Origin: Dimorphilus gyrociliatus
Lineage: Eukaryota > Annelida > Polychaeta > Dinophilidae
Direction: 5' to 3'
Assembly (NCBI GenBank): GCA_904063045.1
Contig: CAJFCJ010000002.1
Coordinates: forward strand, 496,001-560,000
DNA: 64,000 nucleotides
Position numbers and translations under genes: made by a program. The notes under the pieces are model-generated. The model was not told the origin of the DNA. It searched no databases and was given only the letters and a program-made list of their open reading frames with translations. Of this stretch, positions 52,184-64,000 are shown in pieces (within the stretch, counting starts at the first letter, position 1; every line of letters begins with the position of its first letter).

Positions 52184-54254
52184 GCAGAATATGTATAAAA
52201 AACTAAATAATATACCTTGTCTAAAAACTTGATCATCACATTTTTAAGTTTCTTAAAGAATGTAGTAATGTTTGCGTGTAAAAAAGAGCATTAGTATTTT
52301 ATGTATATATCAAATAATCTCTATGTTACAATTAAATATTCAGTCGCCCCTAATTCAAGGATTGTCTCAAAAAAAAAAATTATTTGTGGCAAAGTTAATA
52401 CGTTGTATTTTTATAGAGATTAGAAGCAAAAAATATATTGAATAGTTATATACTCAAAATACACACAGATGGGCGAAGCAAGTGCTATTTTCGTCTATGT
52501 TTTATAAGAAAAAAATAAATTACCTTGTAACAATTAAGACAACTTTTTCCTCTATTTGATATTTAGTCCGTATCGACAGCATTATGGAGAGCCTATCAAG
52601 TACTATATGATTGTTTACTCAATGGTAGAAATAGTCTTAACGATATACAAATAATATGAATTAAAATTTGCATAGTTTATAGACAACTTTATCAATATAT
52701 TTTCGACTATAAGTCAATCTACTATTTAAACACAAGGCTAAAAAACCAATCAACGAGTGAATGTATCAAATTTTGCTGTAAAAAATTAAATGAGATATTA
52801 TGTATCTGGAGTAAAATAAAAAATCTTTAACACTGAGTCTAGAAGAGATTTCTGTTTGAGAAAAATAGCAAAAATTATGTCTGCATTTTAGACTTTAATG
52901 GCTTATATTCAGCTGATGCTTCAAGAAAATCAGTTTTAAGTAATTTCGCTTCTAATTCATCTAGCTTTTACTAAACCAGCAATAAAGAAAACAACTTTAT
53001 TCATCTTTAATAATCGTTAAGGTGACACTCATAGTATACATCATTCTGAAAAGTTTAGGATAATTAAAATTCTGGGATTGGATTTTCTTATTAATAACAA
53101 CTCTTTTTAACTGCCATTTTATTGTAAATTTCTCACAACCTGTGCTTCACCTTTCTGGTTATAAAATAAAACTAATTTAGAGCCATTTTTAAGGTCATAC
53201 ATTCTAAAATGCAGAGCGAATAATTAATATTCCAGCTTATATTTTTGTAATATTCTTGAGTAATATATAAGTCACTTGTCTTATCAGGAATGCAAAGTAG
53301 AAGATTTAACTCGTTCATTCTGATTCTGTTTTTTTAAGATTAATAGAATAAAATAACAAATAAAATTTAAAATCAGCTGCTATAGAGAAAGTCATAATAT
53401 TCAGCATACGTCTTTAAATTGCACAAACTTTCGTAAATAACGAATTTCATTAATCGTATCAGATGTTTATTAGACTCCAGCTGTACGTATTTTGAAGGGA
53501 TTGACCGAAATCCTAGTACTTTAACCGACTGAGAGTTTGTAATTAATTGATTCGAAAGAGAAACTCTATGTAAAGAAGTTGATATGAGATTAGAACACCA
53601 TCTACTTAATTAACAAACTAGAAAATATCATTTGGTAATGTTTTGCTGTGAAAGCAAAACTGACTCGCCGATTGAAAATTGATTCTTGCAAATAAAATAA
53701 TTCGAGCATAAAGGAAAGATTGAGTAATAAAATAAAATTGTTTGCCTTATCTAAATTCCAAATACAAATGAGAAACACTTGACTAATAAATTTTCTTCTA
53801 AGATTTGATAAAGTTATATTGATAAAAAGTATAGCATGATAGAAGATTATAATTGTAATCAATAAAAGATATCAACGAATAATCTACATTAATCTACTTG
53901 AGCTACAGATAACGACATAGTCAAGTTGGTACCCCACAATAATGATAAAAGCATAAATATTTCAAGCTCACGATGCAAATAGTAAATTTGCAAACAAAAT
54001 AGGACATATAAGCAGAAACGTTAGATACTATTTCTGTACATTTGTGAAATTATTTTTGTAAAAAAAAATCACACTTAACACTACAATGCTAACCATTTCC
54101 TGAAATTCAGCAGTTATTGCTATAGATTTCAGTGTTTTCAAGTCTCTAACTGTTATTATTATAAGATTCTGCAGTTGAAGAATGATATCTGTTACATTCT
54201 TAATGACAACTAGCTAAATAATGGTTCGTAACTGAAAGTATTGTTACGTGCTGT
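52184..54254. other. intergenic between convergent channel and transporter genes
   Basis: AT-rich, no supported exon. A hydrophobic 86-codon minus frame at 53602-53862 lacks splice partners and family resemblance. The stretch contains the 3' untranslated regions of both neighbours; no canonical AATAAA close to either stop was found. Confidence 0.5.
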
Positions 54255-57200
54255 TTACATATGTCCATCCAGAAACTTCAGATACTTCCGTTCTATTATA
54301 TAAGGAACAATCTTATGCCTAAAAAATATTTCGTTAAATATAGTATACGATAATTTAAGTATATTAATTATTATAAATTAAAATAATAATACCTTATTGG
54401 CAGAAGTAAGAGAATGAGAATGGGAAAACACATTTTCAAGTAAGGAAAAGGGGCAAATCCAAAACCACAAAGAACAGCTAATTGAATCATCTGAGTTAGT
54501 GTAAAAAAATGAATTTTCCTCTGTGGTACTGAGCGAATGTAATGATTTGGTGGATAGGCAGCCTGCTCCGTAATTAGCAGTAATAGTCTATCAAACATCT
54601 GAATGGAACTGAGTGCAGTTACTGCAAGGTAAAGAAATAATCCATAAAGCACGGCTTTTGGAATGTAGTGTAAAGGCGTTGGGACCATAAAAAATGATAT
54701 TCCAATAAAAATATGGGATATAATGCCTGTTAATCTTGTTTCACGAACACGAACAATTTTTGTTGAGATATGACCTTGGTCGACTCTCTCCTCAACGTCT
54801 GCCATAGCTCTAACATGTAGAGGTGAATGAGGTAGAGCTCCATGCACCATGGGCAAACCGCAAAAGGCCAAAGCCCCATTGAGAATACCAATTAACAAAA
54901 GGTCCCAGTGATAAGCCGAGCCTTTTTTCATCCTATTGAATATTCGATTACAAGAAAAAGATTATTTATCAAAAAGGAAAGCTTATACTTACTTATTTGA
55001 TGGGCTATTAACCATAGCCGCTGAGATATTCTGATCCATAAAGAATAATAAACTTAAGCAGAATCCTAATCCCATTGCTCCAAATATCGATCCAGAAGAC
55101 ATTTCTTTGAGAGGTGGTGTCGTAATATTTAAGTCTTGTGATTGAAATTTGTCTACTGTTCTCGGATAAAAATTTTATATTTTTAATAATTATACGAATA
55201 AAGGGAATATATACATTTTATATCCTTGAAGACGTAAGAACCAATGAAAGACATAAAAAGCACCGAAAAAGGCAGAGCATAGTCTGCTAATATTTCGCGT
55301 TTATTTTCATTCAAATATGGTCTGAAACATTTTTACAACTTATTAATAACTTGTGTCGAGATAAAGGGAAAAAATAAGAGAGTACGTTTTTGTAAAGTTG
55401 AATAGGGAAATTCCAAGCCATAACGTGCCTAAGGTCAGTAAGAGATACAGAATACTATTAGCTCTCGGGCATTCGAGGAGAGGAGCCGCTAAGTTTGCTG
55501 TGACATTGTGATGACAGAGAGGATTATCGTAGTTATGATCGAAATCTATTTATAAAAATACGCTGAATCAATTTTAATAAGAAATTAATAAAGTCTCATA
55601 CGTACCTTTTACTATTGCTTTAACTGCATCAACTGTAAAAGCGATCGAAATAAATAAAGCAAATATCTCCTCGGTAGATCTATATATATAATTTTGCAAT
55701 ATAGTTATTTTTTTTTTATTACATTATTTTACCTAGTAGACCATTTCATTAGCCTACTCAAGCCAAATACTGAGTAGATTATCAAGAAAAACATATTCCA
55801 CAAGCCCACAGCGGCATACATTGCAAAAAAGTCTAGATCAAAGTCAGTACATATGTTTGCTACCACTGAAAAAAGCAGTTCAAAAGTTAGCTACATTTGC
55901 ATGTTAAATATTAATAGGTTTTAAAACACAGGCTTGTTTTATCTTAAAACAAGTATAGAAAGACTGTGAAAGATATTTTAGAATAGCAGCTGAATTAAAA
56001 TTTCACGTTACCTTTAGTATAGAGTGCCAATGGAGCTGTTGTTAGAACGATAACCATAGGTTGCCCTCCAAAAATTGCAAATAATAGCCCACCAAATGCT
56101 TGTGAAACTATTACTTTCGTCACATCTGATACAAAACGTTGTATAAGTATGAAGAATTCTTTCTCTTAAAAAAATTAATACCTATTTTGTTATCTGTATT
56201 GCTGGCATTTAATACACCGAAGGCTATTGATGGCAGCAAACAAGAAAAATATAAAAACACTACTGTTGCTGCAGTTTTTTGGAGAGTCTTGTGGCCTATT
56301 ATCCCATCTTTATAATCTGATACATAGTGAGGTAGTCTCCTCTTTATGTCTTCATATAAATCTCTACCAAAAAAGCAACACTTGCTTTTATTTGTCTGAA
56401 ATTATAGTAATGAATAGCAATTAAAATGGTCACATAAAGCGTGAATAATTGATTAAAAAATTTTCCTCACAGTGCTTGCCAAGTTAAAAGCGGCCGGTTC
56501 TCCTTCAGAAAAACGTCTTTCGTGATCTCTTTGTCTTTCAGCCAAAAATTTAGTGCGAGAAGATAAAAGTTTCTTAAATTCATCCTCAGAGTGGCATGTT
56601 AACAGGTTGTGACGTAGTTCAGAGTCTGCGAAAAGTGTTGCAAAAGTTCTTCCTGTTTCTAGAGCATTTTTCGTTCCTTTCTATAAAAGCATTAAAATAT
56701 TTTCCTGCTTTTAATTGAAACTACACGAATCATACCAATTTTGCAGGAGCAACGATTAAAGTAATAAAGAAAACTTCCTGACTAGTCCTCCCCAAGTTGG
56801 CAGGGTGTTTCAATCTAGCTATAGCTACATGTCTTCTCTGAATAGTTGGCAAAGTGCAGCTAACAAAGATTTATGTATTTTATAACACCAACTTGCTAAT
56901 CTAAAAAGAAACTCACAGAATACATATCCAAGATTGATCTAAATCGCATCCACCTTCAAAGGTTGTTGTTCCTTGAATGGTTTTTGCAAGCTTCTTCACT
57001 GCGAATTAAAGAAATATTTAATATCGATTTGGAGATAAGTAGAATAACAATAAAAAATAGATTTTTATATGTTTGGCAGATTTGTCTATCGGAAACTGGA
57101 TGGGAAGCGCTATCACCGATGGTTTTAACTTACTAAAAGACCTACAAAACCTGTATGCCGAGCATTTCCATCATCTAGGTCAATAAAAGTTATAATGCAT

Positions 57201-58679
57201 AAACAAGATAAAATAGATTAATACTGTTTCATTTAGTTATTTGATTCTGTTGAAAAACTAAGATCGATGTAAAAAATATAAAACCTGAATCGGTAGTGAA
57301 AATTGCTTTCTTAGCTTCATCTACGGTGCAGGACTCCTCTTCAAGAAGATTTTTGAGCATGTTTTCCAAAACTCTTTCCGGATTTCCATCAGGAACATCC
57401 AAAAACAGAAGGGTTCTATTTAAAAAATTCTCAACATCCATTGACGCCCTAATCTCTGATCCAAAATCTTTCATAGGTATTTTCTAGCGTAAAATTATCA
57501 TAAATAGTTACATGCATATGTGATAAGTTAAAATTTAATAAAACTGAGAATCACAAAAAAACTAACCTCATGCCTAGAATACATAAGAGTAACTTCTTCT
57601 CCTTCATCTGTGATGTTAATTACAATTAAATTAAATTTACTTATTAAAAATTCATGACCTATGCTGCAAATATGCAAAACATAATTTTATGCTATTTTTA
57701 AAATTGTAGGCAAAATTTAGAAAGAAATTATAAAGAAATGGCAAAGAGACTTAATTTGCGGATATCTATTTTAATTTGAAAAAAATTGTAAAAGTAACTT
57801 GTTAGCCATCATTTTTAATCGAAAATATGTTTACTAACCTTCAAATTTAACAAGAAGCTTTACATTAAATTTACTATAATTTCTTGTTTATCATTATACG
57901 ATATTATTTCCAGTTTTACAACTGCTTGAAAATTTTAAAATAAACACAAGCTATATCTTTTTTCTTTTAAATAATTTCTGTGAAATTAGTATCAAGATAT
58001 ACTTAATAGGACTCCTTTAAATATAATCTATTTAATTTTAAAAGAGATTGCTGCTATTTCAGTCAATTTTCTAAGCATGAACTTTCGATTTCACTATACA
58101 ATTTAGTGCTCTGAAAACGCGATCGATATTATTTATATAGTATTTTTTCTAGACATCTTTGACAGTTTTTTAATTGAATACGTCTAGGAAATTACTAATT
58201 TATTATTGAGCTGCTCATTGACATTGATGCTATTATTTCTTCCTTTCGTATTGATTGTTGATTTTAATTTAGAATATAAATGAGATGTAAAATTTTCAAT
58301 TCTAGTCTAATGTAAATTTATATGATCTATTTTTTTTATCAGTAGCAAATCAATAATGATTATACTTTGAGATAAGAAAATAAGAAATTAATACTTTATT
58401 CCTTTTTGTTATGTAAATATTTAAATCTTTCTGCTAAGACATTACTCTTTTGCATTACTTACTGAAGATAATTTCATGATCTTCGTATGTTAATGAAGCC
58501 TCCTTGTAATTTTCCGTATCTATCTCAGATGATGATCTCATATCGGTTTGATTCTGATCAGGAATTTGTAATAACTGCTTGATATCTGAATCCTTTTTAG
58601 AGTCTATTCCATTAATTGAAATTTCTTCTGAGGCTTGTGAATCAACGCCTAAGGCTATGCCTTTTTTCATCGTAATCAT
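54255..58679 (-). CDS. SLC4A11: SLC4A11-type membrane transporter
   Basis: Sixteen minus-strand exons: 58679-58463, 57607-57567, 57483-57285, 57174-57130, 56998-56917, 56859-56736, 56680-56471, 56395-56182, 56125-56012, 55865-55733, 55679-55606, 55545-55386, 55321-55215, 55155-54993, 54932-54393, 54318-54255. About 828 residues, close to the ~890 of SLC4A11. The cytosolic N-domain contains [20 protein letters not shown] and TFATLF. The membrane domain contains [89 protein letters not shown] and [12 protein letters not shown]. These match SLC4A11 better than chloride-bicarbonate or sodium-bicarbonate members (established family knowledge). SLC4A11 proteins move proton equivalents with ammonia or water and were first described as borate transporters. 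The junction between the exons at 57130 and 56998 is uncertain: the strong donor GTAAGT at 57133 needs an acceptor a few bases inside the next exon. The donors GTTTTA and GTATAT are weak. Confidence 0.9.
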
Positions 58680-59670
58680 GGTCTACTTTTTCAGTTGAAA
58701 AATTTACAATCTCTCAAAGTGCTTTATGCAACGTGAGAACGACAACTCTATGATACGACTTATCATATGCTGTATATAAACAAAGGCCGAGTGATATAAT
58801 GATATATTCATTCGACCAAGAACGGTGGCCATTTTATAGTAAATTAGATCTTTGGGCCTCTAAAAGCCTTACTTTTTTAAATTCTGTTTCTTTTATCGTT
58901 CCGTCCTCTCAAGCGTTATGTCAACAATGTTAATTAAATCATATCAAGTAATAATTGAGCTCTAGAGAACGAAATAACTATTTTTACCATTATTAATTAA
59001 TTATACATATTCTTATTATCAGTTTAATTGCTCTAATAACGTTGCATAAAATACCATTTCAATTTTCCTTATTTTTACTTTACATTGTCATTAATTTTAA
59101 TGATATTACAAATTATGAAGAAAGTAGGAAGAAGATGATTTTCGAGTAAAATAATCCGCACAGAATAAGTTCTCTTTGTCATGTAAACATTTACAACAGA
59201 TGTTTAAAAACTGAAATACTCTAGTTAAAAGAAAAATATATAAACCAATACCGTATTTGCTACATTTCTAAATATATAATATGATTTGTAATTGGCTAAC
59301 GTATAAGTTTGATGCTTACATTTATGCAGTTGTTATAAAATATTAAAAACATGTTGATATTTTTGATACTAACAAGGAAATCATATGAGGAAGATACAAC
59401 AAATACAAACTTACCCCCTAACAAGCGTACTAATAAAAAGATGAGAAAATGAAAGGTCATTAGCAGGTTAGAGATTAATTAAATAGCAAGAAACAAAATA
59501 TAAAAATCTCTTATATATTTGAAAGTTGTCCTAATAATGGAGTTATATACATTCTTCTGAAATTCTAATTCAACTATTGTGCATTAATAACTTACCAAGA
59601 TCTTCTGATTAATGACAATAAGAAAGAACCAAAGGATGAAAATTTTCAGATTGTTAAATAATTAAAAAAC
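58680..59670. other. intergenic upstream of the transporter
   Basis: About 1 kb separates the transporter start from the stop of the next minus-strand gene. It should hold the transporter promoter and the 3' untranslated region of the upstream gene. No exon was recognised. Confidence 0.5.
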
Positions 59671-60482
59671 TTAATAATCTAAAGTGTCCTTTCTTAAATG
59701 TACTACAACTGTTTTAGGGCACTAGTCTAGTAATACAATGATAGTCCAAACAAGCAACAAAAAAATGTACCAAAATTGTGAATACCTGGGATATCTGTAT
59801 AATTTACAGTAAGCATGCTTTCGCCCAAACTATGAGCGTTCACTGCCAACGTTGCTACGCTGTTAGTTGAAGCTGCATAACCATTATTAATTACACCACT
59901 CGTTTTTGAAATATAACGCTTTTTCTCCTCCCTGACGTCGCTATCGTCGCTATCTTCATTTTCTTCTTTTTTTGCTTTAGATTCTAAGTGCATAGTGTAA
60001 CAAAAGCTAGAATTTACAACGTGAAGGTGCAATGAAAAAAGAAATTTGGTAAAAATATAAACAACAACACTCCAAAAAAAGTGAAAAGGTGAAGAGTTTA
60101 TAAATATGAATCTTACCTCCACAATCAGGATAATTAACAGTTAATGTGCTTTCCCTCAATTGATAAGGCCTAGCAGGCATCAACGTATCCGCAGGTGTTA
60201 TCATTGTATCAATTGAAATTTCACCCACCGAGGTGGCACCACGTAACGAATGATTCGCCATCTTTTGGCTAACAGGTGACTGTGGTTGGCTTTGGCTACC
60301 TTCCACCTCATCATACGTAATTGCTGGTAGTGTTAGTGTTTCTGGATGAGCTGAATCTTGGGTAGCTTTACATTATATCGAATTATGTCGATTATTTTAG
60401 CAATAAACAACTCTATTGAAAGTAGCTTACCTCCCGCAGCATTTCCATTCGATTGTGAGTCTTGTCTAACGATACTCGGCAT
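59671..60482 (-). CDS. unrecognised 178-residue protein with duplicated LTVNY motif
   Basis: Four exons on the minus strand: 60482-60431, 60365-60117, 59983-59786, 59708-59671. They total 537 bases, in phase throughout, with good donors (GTAAGC, GTAAGA, GTATTC). The first ATG in the open first exon is used (MPSIVRQDSQ); the frame is open upstream to 60605 without another ATG, so further 5' sequence is possible. No signal peptide or membrane segment. The protein is rich in Ser, Thr, Gln and acidic residues, with a Lys/Glu/Asp stretch (SKAKKEENEDSDDSDVREEK) in the middle. A motif occurs twice at exon ends: RESTLTVNYPD and GESMLTVNYTD. It ends VVVHLRKDTLDY. No family recognised; probably an intrinsically disordered cytosolic or nuclear protein. 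The last exon is only 12 codons, so the 3' end is less certain. Confidence 0.6.
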
Positions 60483-60605
60483 TGTATTCTCCTCTTGCCT
60501 GTTTGTCAGATAAGCCGGAAAAATCAATAAGAGATCCGTAAGCTTTTTTATATGCAGGCTTCGCAATTCGGTTAAGGTTTGATTGCAGTTTGTTTCTGCG
60601 TACAA

Positions 60606-63600
60606 TACAGTTGAGACTTAACGAATTGCGTTTATTAGCTCAGACCTTACACTATTATAAATACACTGATTGTTAAATAAAATGAGTTGGGTTCATATAA
60701 AATTCGTGCCTTTGTAAAGAAATTGCTAAATTTCAAGTAAAATCAATGTTATTTAAATACGTTTTGTATCTCTTTTTACTATCACTTATTGAATAACACT
60801 TTTGAATACTTTATCTTTAAAGAAATCTTTAGTCTCCAGCCTCTGGTGGAAAAAGTCAACTGACACAGTTTATTCTATTCAAAGATAAAAATAACTATTT
60901 CACAACAGCTTAATTGTTACCATTAACTTAAGCAAAAGTTTCTTCTGTTAATGTTAATACTAATACTTAATTAAGCAAAGAAAGTAGAAGCTGAATTAGA
61001 CAAACAATTTTCTCCTTAAGTTTATATCAGATGCTATGCCTCAATATTAGTTTTATACATACATCTCTTCTTTCCACTATGGAAGTGAGAAAACCACAAA
61101 CCTGGGAAATTCTTCGTCGTTTTTAGTAAATAAAGTCATATTCGTTTATAGTATATTGGACATCCAAGTTAATATGCTAAACTCTTTTACTATAGAGCGC
61201 GATAGAAGAATTTGAACTATTCTTCTTTTTCTACGCGTTTATAAATAGGTAAAATAGGTTGCTGTGATATAATATTAAAAGCACATATAGCTTATAAATA
61301 ACAATTGGAGTTTACGCTCTTTCAACTACTTGTACATTCCAGATCAATACAATGACATTGGCCGACGAAAGAGACCTTTTGTTCAGCTGCTTTTAGTAGT
61401 TTACAAATCTTTCAATTCTCTCTTAAATCGATAAAATCTAGAAAATTATTTTTTTAATTTTTAAGATATGTCTTTAACAAGATAATTTAAACGTTTCTTT
61501 ACAAATAAATAATACAGAAATAGTGGTGACTATAGGCCTAACAGGTGATATTGTTGGCTCAAGTAAAAGCAAAATATAAAAGTAAAATTTAGTAACTCTG
61601 GCTTATGGAAAAGAAGACATTTAAAATTTGAATAATAATAAAAAATAATGAGCTAAAAATGTGCATATTCCATTTACAAAGATAGCAATGCTATATCTAA
61701 AATTTAATAGTGTACCTGATCATGAGGAATCACTTAATCGGATTAGCTTATATGCGAATTTGTAGTTTGATATTATGCAGTTTGTTAAGCTACAGGTTTT
61801 TGCTTTTTTAGACCATTGGTAATATGATGGCTTATGATTTGAGTTTGACAAAATCAATCAGTATCGCCTTTGGCGCATGATATTAGATGGGACAATACCA
61901 ATGATGGTTCCGTCGAGAGAATAAAACCTTTGAATTAAACGCATATTCTTGTAATTAGCTCATATTCCTTGCACGTCCACTGTTAGCGATTGAAAGCAGA
62001 GGCTTCGACCTAGAAACGTACTTAGTAAATAGGGCTTATATTAGGTATCGATCTCCCCACTTTAAATTCTCTAAAGCTCATCACTGTTTACAGATATAAG
62101 CAATTCTAGGATCCTATAAATATGTTTATAGGTTGAGGCAAAAATCTCCATTTACCTTGATTAGGAGATTCTACAGGCTTTAAAAGTACGGAAAAACCCC
62201 CGAAGAATACCTAGATTTCAAATGTAGTGCAATTATCTTACTCAACGGAATGATGCTTGAAAATCAATTCTATTTCCAGTTATTTCTATTCCTTTTTATT
62301 CCTCTCGTTTCGGAATATAGGAAAAGACTATGCGTACATGTATTGATTTTCTAGATAGAGGAAATCCATGTCATTGTTCATTTGTAAAGTTTGTTCAATA
62401 GCTAAGCTTGTCTTCCCAGATAGAGAGTCATAAATAATATATAACACCTTTAATATATAATCTAAAATTAGAAATGACTGAAAAAACTGCTAATCCTTAG
62501 ATTTTGACCTCCAAAAAATCCATCACTTTAATAAGGGGCTTCATATTCATTCTTTTGGATTATCTTCTCACACTGATGTCAGAGCAAATATAGAATAATA
62601 GGCCTATCAAGAGAGGGTGATTCCTCGCATTCCTTTCATATACCCTTTACTGCTAGTAAAACATAGAGTAATTGAATATAACATTATTAAACTTTTAAAT
62701 CTTCTACAACGATATTTTTATCGTTTTGAGAAATGAAATATCATTTTTAGTCCAATTATATATTTTTGGCATACTTTAAAGCCTAATTATGTATTAATTT
62801 ATCTTAATTACAGATTCCTGTTTTTTGTAATATTTTGTTTAAATACTATAATACAGAAAGTTTCAATATTCACTATATTCAGAAAAAATACAGTATACTA
62901 TTTTAAGCAGTGTATATCCTTGGTATCATATATTAAATACATTATACTTACATACTGCATAACAAAAGAATATATTTAAAAAATATGTTTATTTTGTATG
63001 GTTCACATATGAATTCATGAATTCTAATGAATATTCCATATAATACTATAATATAATATATATATATATACATATATATAAGAAAAGTATGAGCTACTTT
63101 AAAATTACAATGCAAAAATTTTGAAATATTACATATATTGTTTGGATTTACCATAGTATTTTAAAGAATTACGATTTAATGTTAGATATAACTATATAAA
63201 TACTTAAAATAAAATTTAAAATATTTAATACCTTAAATTTTAAAGTATGTTTGATATGAAGTTGTGATGCTGTTTATTATCGATCGAATATCCTACTTGG
63301 TATATTTATCTCTCCAGAACGCCATTTCAGTTGTCTACTGCAAAGTGCTGCAATATACACAGGCGTCGTTAAGTCATTCCACAACTGTCCTGCAGATGGA
63401 GCAAACGACTTTCATTTAGGTGGCGTTAATAGTTGATCGACCATCAAATGCATTTTTTAATTTAGTTGTCACGTTTTTCCCAAAAGAAAAATGTCAACTA
63501 TTCTTAATCTACTTAGAGAGCCAAGAGAAAACCGTTGTTTGAAGTAACTCACCCCAATTAGATGATGATTCTATATCTTAAATATTTTTATAGAAAATAA

Positions 63601-63880
63601 AATTGTTAACGCCGGAGGGCAAGCTGTATAAGTCTGCGTCAGTCACAGATTTTACATAATTGACGAAGCCAGTAATACTTTCCTTTTACCACTTAAGAGT
63701 CTTTTAAAAAAAACTTTAGTTTTTTTATGATTATAATTTGGCAATAGAGTATAACGAGCGGGGAGTTTACAGCACGCTCTAAAATAAAGTCTTATCTTTT
63801 ATTTTCTTTTAAAATATAAGAGATGATTCTGAATATTTCCAACACTTTAAAACTTGTTACCGCTTAATTTAAAGGGTTGA
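60606..63880. other. intergenic, no gene seen
   Basis: More than 3 kb with no supported exon on either strand; the 68-codon minus frame at 62948-63154 is low-complexity and overlaps a TA repeat. The sequence is AT-rich without tandem genes, transposon ends or tRNA-like folds that I could recognise. Confidence 0.55.
63048..63080. repeat. TA-rich microsatellite
   Basis: A run of TA dinucleotides with small interruptions (ATATAATATATATATATA then CATATATATA). A simple-sequence repeat with no coding potential; likely length-variable. Confidence 0.85.
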
Positions 63881-63918
63881 AAATATTTGTAGGCGACGCA
63901 GCGAGCGTTATGTAGGTG

Positions 63919-63926
63919 TGACGTCA
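63919..63926. promoter_or_regulatory. perfect CRE palindrome near right edge
   Basis: TGACGTCA, the full cyclic-AMP response element, lies in a locally GC-richer patch (about 63890-63960) that stands out from the AT-rich surroundings. It may belong to the promoter of a gene beyond the window. Confidence 0.3.
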
Positions 63927-64000
63927 AAATCGAGTGCCCAATCGTAGTTCTTTTTCAACCCACTTCAAATGACGCTTTACTGCATATTCTACGCACTAAA

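Noticed and set aside
53602-53862. Hydrophobic 86-codon frame on the minus strand
   Set aside because: AT-rich DNA yields Ile/Leu/Phe-rich frames by chance; no neighbouring exons, no family resemblance.
62948-63154. 68-codon minus-strand frame
   Set aside because: Overlaps the TA microsatellite, which generates a Tyr/Ile run.

Overview
The window comes from an invertebrate animal nuclear genome. The DNA is strongly AT-rich. Genes are split by GT-AG introns mostly 50-100 bases long, and the gene set is metazoan: annexin, receptor-type tyrosine phosphatase, giant cadherin, Rab-type GTPase, DEG/ENaC channel and an SLC4A11-type transporter. The sequence alone does not name the phylum. There are no operons, phage or bacterial signals and no recognisable transposon. 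I joined exons by hand, using splice-site sequence, reading phase and family alignment. A position may be off by a base, but exon sums divide by three in every model except where frame breaks are described.

Layout. 1-3300: no gene seen. 3409-5186 (-): six-exon annexin of 329 residues. 6142-9204 (+): tandem-domain receptor-like tyrosine phosphatase with an N-terminal membrane anchor. 9711-44039 (+): the dominant feature, a giant type I membrane cadherin of about 8,800 residues in about 62 coding exons. 46450-47740 (-): Rab-type GTPase with an unusual cysteine-rich tail. 50050-52183 (+): DEG/ENaC sodium channel subunit. 54255-58679 (-): SLC4A11-type transporter. 59671-60482 (-): small unrecognised acidic protein with a duplicated tyrosine motif. 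60483-64000: no gene seen, but a possible promoter-like patch at the right edge.

The cadherin is the most interesting part. A 3,118-base block holding eight exons (635 codons, six cadherin repeats) is present three times in tandem at 12671-22023, followed by 291 bases of a fourth. The copies are almost identical in exons and introns. They differ by one substitution and seven single-base indels, several of which break the reading frame in copies A and B. This is either a very recent triplication or an assembly or consensus problem. Older, diverged copies of the same module lie downstream with nearly the same exon lengths, so the protein seems to have grown repeatedly by six-repeat steps. The last third is encoded by three very large exons, and the cytoplasmic tail has a candidate alternative terminal exon.

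The genes share no obvious pathway. Several act at the cell surface (cadherin, phosphatase, channel, transporter) or at membranes (annexin, Rab), but nothing suggests co-regulation.
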